A DNA stretch of 64,000 bases from an uncultured Mediterraneibacter sp. (GTDB lineage: Bacteria > Bacillota > Clostridia > Lachnospirales > Lachnospiraceae). The notes under the pieces are model-generated. The model was not told the DNA's origin. It searched no databases and saw only the letters and a list, made by a program, of their open reading frames with translations. Numbering within the stretch: position 1 is the stretch's first letter; each line of letters begins with the position of its first letter. The translations under genes and the position numbers were made by a program. Positions 61,872-64,000 of the stretch are shown here, in pieces. Where the stretch lies: positions 28,055 to 92,054 of the forward strand of contig CALWAR010000129.1 of assembly GCA_944375765.1 (NCBI GenBank), written 5' to 3'.

Positions 61872-64000
61872 TTATTTTGAGATTTCCATGTCCTCTGTCC
61901 CCCATTTTCTCCTGAGAAATCTGTTGATCGCTAATATTTCAAGTACGAGGATGATAACTGCACATACAACGTCGATCACGATCGCCGCGATCTGCCATCC
62001 CATAAGACCTGTCTCAAGATTGGCCGGATCATACGCACGGCTGTTTACTACTGTGTAGAGAATGTTCTTGCAAGCCTGGCGCATTGCCTGAACGCCTGTC
62101 GCACTCTCCTGATCCTCCACATGGTTGGTCTCCGTATCATATGCCACCAGCATACAGTCTGTACCATTGCGGATACCCTGATCGGCGTTCATATATCCGT
62201 ATACGCCGAAGTAGTCGGTAAGTACAAATCCCTGGAATCCCCACTCGTCGCGGAGTACTGTGTTGCAAAGCGGCGCATATCCGCCCGCCCACTCTGTTCC
62301 GATGTAGTTAAAGGAAGACATTACTGCATCTGCTCCGCCCTCTTTTACTGCGATCTCGAACGGTTTCAGATAGATCTCACGGATCGTCTGCTCGTTGGAC
62401 CATGTACAGATCATGCTGTTACGGTTTGTCTCCTGATCGTTCAGTGCGAAATGTTTGATATAAGCATATACGCCATACTCTTCTGCTCCCTGGACTGCCG
62501 CTGCCGCGATCTTGCCTGAGAGGAGACCATCCTCTGAATAGTACTCAAAGTTACGTCCTGAGAATGCGGAACGGTGGATGTTCATAGCCGGTGCATACCA
62601 GCCTGATACGCCCATCTCGTCAGCCATCTTACCGATGCTCTGACCGAAAGCTGTCGCAATATCTTTGTTCCATGTGCTTGCGATCATTACCGCTGACGGG
62701 AATCCTACGGAACCTGTTCCTGTAAAGTTATTGTTGATAGAAGCCGGTCCGTCGCAGTCGATTGTCTGTACTTTGCCGATGCTGGATACCGCCACTGTCT
62801 GGTATCCGCCAAGGGCGATAAGCTGATCCATGTCGGACACAGTCATCTGATCCAGAAGTTCATCCCACAAAGCGTCGCCATAGTCAGCGCCTCTGAGATC
62901 TGCCAGTTCAAGGCCGTTATCCGCTCCTGTCGTCGGCATCTCGTCGTCCTCGTTATTATAGTTCTCCGGATCGTAGTTTCCGTTGTTGAGGAACGTCGCT
63001 TTGTGCTCATCTGACATAGACAGAGAAGCCAGAGCCGCTGTCGCCTCAGCATAATTTGCAAATCCGTCTGCACGTGACAGGTATGTAACGTCGCCTGCCG
63101 CATCGTCAAACTGGTTCGTCACTTCCGCCTGGTCTGTGGAGCGTGTGTTGCCCCCGCTGTATGTGACCGTCTCGTCCACAGTGTATGTCTGTGAGTCGAT
63201 CATATTATGAGAATCGCTGTTAATACTGATCTCATAATCGCCTTCCTCAAGCACGTAAGCCTGTGCATCCTGATGATCGTAGGAAGCCATGTCCTCTGCG
63301 TTGAATGAGATCGATACTGTCTCAGAAGCTCCCGGATCGAGGATCTCTGTCTTCTCGAATGCGATCAGGTTCACAGATGCTTTCTCGATACCGCCGTTTG
63401 TATACGGAGGATTGTAATATACTTCTACGACGTCCTTACCTGCCACATCGCCCGTGTTTGTTACAGTGACATCGAAAGAGATCATACCATCAGACTCTGT
63501 GATCTCACCCATCTCCTGAGTGAATGTTGTATAAGAAAGTCCGTATCCAAACGGATACACAACAGACTCGTCATAATTGATGAGTTTTTCGGCAGCCGCC
63601 GTCTCCCAGAAGCGGTATCCTACATAGATTCCTTCTACATAGTTCACAAAACTCGGAGCCACTGTCTCCTCTTCGCCTGTAAATCCCACCTGCTGCATGT
63701 TGAATTCTTCTGTGTTGTCATAGAAGAAGCTGCCGAAGTTGTCTGCCGTCGGAGTTGCAGTAAGGTCAGCAACAAATGTATCGCTTGTCTTACCGGACGG
63801 ATTCACCTCACCGCTTAAGATTCTGCCAAGCGCGTTGAATCCTGACTGTCCTGTTCCCGGGCACCACAGGGCGCCTTTGATCTGCTCATATTCATTGAGG
63901 AATCCGAGTTCCATAGCGTTTGCTCCGTTGTATACAACAACTACATTGTCAAAGTTCTCGCATACCAGATCCAGCATATTTCTCTCTGTCTGGCTAAGCT
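61872..64000 (-). CDS. Domain-permuted family 3 glycoside hydrolase with C-terminal membrane anchor (partial)
   Basis: The gene enters at the window end and 709 residues are visible; the reading frame is open to 64000. The order is GH3-C first (VVVVYNGANAMELGFLN, WCPGTGQSGFNALGRIL, SGKTSDTF), then an Fn3-like domain after YPFGYGLSYTTF, a linker of about 90 residues, and then GH3-N (TIDCDGPASIN, FSGRNFEYYSEDGLLSGK, IKHFALNDQE) with the nucleophile Asp in VLTDYFG. This is the reverse of the neighbour at 58752. At the end a hydrophobic helix (IVIDVVCAVIILVLEILAI) and RFLRRKWG anchor it in the membrane. Reversed GH3 enzymes are known from Butyrivibrio and Ruminococcus. Confidence 0.88.
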   Translation of the reverse strand, partial: LSQTERNMLDLVCENFDNVVVVYNGANAMELGFLNEYEQIKGALWCPGTGQSGFNALGRILSGEVNPSGKTSDTFVADLTATPTADNFGSFFYDNTEEFNMQQVGFTGEEETVAPSFVNYVEGIYVGYRFWETAAAEKLINYDESVVYPFGYGLSYTTFTQEMGEITESDGMISFDVTVTNTGDVAGKDVVEVYYNPPYTNGGIEKASVNLIAFEKTEILDPGASETVSISFNAEDMASYDHQDAQAYVLEEGDYEISINSDSHNMIDSQTYTVDETVTYSGGNTRSTDQAEVTNQFDDAAGDVTYLSRADGFANYAEATAALASLSMSDEHKATFLNNGNYDPENYNNEDDEMPTTGADNGLELADLRGADYGDALWDELLDQMTVSDMDQLIALGGYQTVAVSSIGKVQTIDCDGPASINNNFTGTGSVGFPSAVMIASTWNKDIATAFGQSIGKMADEMGVSGWYAPAMNIHRSAFSGRNFEYYSEDGLLSGKIAAAAVQGAEEYGVYAYIKHFALNDQETNRNSMICTWSNEQTIREIYLKPFEIAVKEGGADAVMSSFNYIGTEWAGGYAPLCNTVLRDEWGFQGFVLTDYFGVYGYMNADQGIRNGTDCMLVAYDTETNHVEDQESATGVQAMRQACKNILYTVVNSRAYDPANLETGLMGWQIAAIVIDVVCAVIILVLEILAINRFLRRKWGTEDMEISK

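Noticed and set aside
61060-62058. 332-residue plus-strand ORF
   Set aside because: Antisense to GtrA and to the end of the permuted GH3 gene, both well supported.

Overview
The window looks like a chromosomal segment of a Firmicute of the Lachnospiraceae type (Clostridium scindens/hylemonae/Dorea-like; genus not settled). Evidence: strong AGGAGG ribosome sites, sigma-A TTGACA/TATAAT promoters, a T-box leader, the secG-rnr-smpB order, a Csp-type germination subtilase, a sortase-type surface protein and a fucose catabolic cluster. No rRNA, tRNA, CRISPR array, transposase or integrase was seen.

Layout. 1-4.3 kb: a truncated membrane protein, then a ~1 kb non-coding stretch holding a 62-nt (CAGA)n repeat beside a promoter and a strong attenuator-like hairpin, followed by a large Ig-domain surface protein broken by a one-base deletion. 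4.3-11.3 kb: a complete tryptophan operon on the minus strand (trpE-G-D-C-F-B-A) behind a Trp-specific T-box. 11.3-14.7 kb: a solitary DnaK homologue and a divergent ThrE-type exporter. 14.7-20.9 kb: a block bounded by 55-nt near-identical direct repeats (each a terminator hairpin). It has divergent halves around a palindrome: PadR regulator, two small membrane proteins and a secreted protein on plus; a secreted protein, lipoprotein, two ABC permeases, ABC ATPase and membrane-anchored protein on minus. This is the best candidate for a poorly described system. 20.9-25.7 kb: potABCD polyamine uptake. 25.8-27.4 kb: a toxin-antitoxin pair with an MqsA/HTH/Panacea antitoxin. 27.4-29.2 kb: a Csp-like subtilase whose ribosome site is inside a hairpin.

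29.3-40.3 kb: a sugar-phosphate region. A PFK homologue with a PPi-type motif and a LacI regulator lie on minus. On plus are a second PFK homologue with an ATP-type motif, a triose-phosphate-isomerase homologue, a LarA-like protein, a Tau/Ssu-type ABC importer, nagB and nagA. The same operator core sits at an identical distance upstream of two extended -10 promoters, which suggests the LacI protein activates both transcripts. 40.4-47.7 kb: a glycosyltransferase, rubrerythrin, bacteriohemerythrin, NudC, SmpB, RNase R, SecG, a hypothetical protein and FucU.

47.9-58.7 kb: an ABC sugar importer with two different permeases, its LacI regulator with two palindromic operators around a consensus promoter, a FGGY kinase, L-fucose isomerase and a divergent AraC regulator; together this reads as L-fucose uptake and catabolism (the aldolase is not in the window). 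58.7-64 kb: two GH3 glycosidases separated by a GtrA-type membrane protein. The second GH3 enzyme has permuted domain order, a C-terminal membrane anchor, and runs off the window end.
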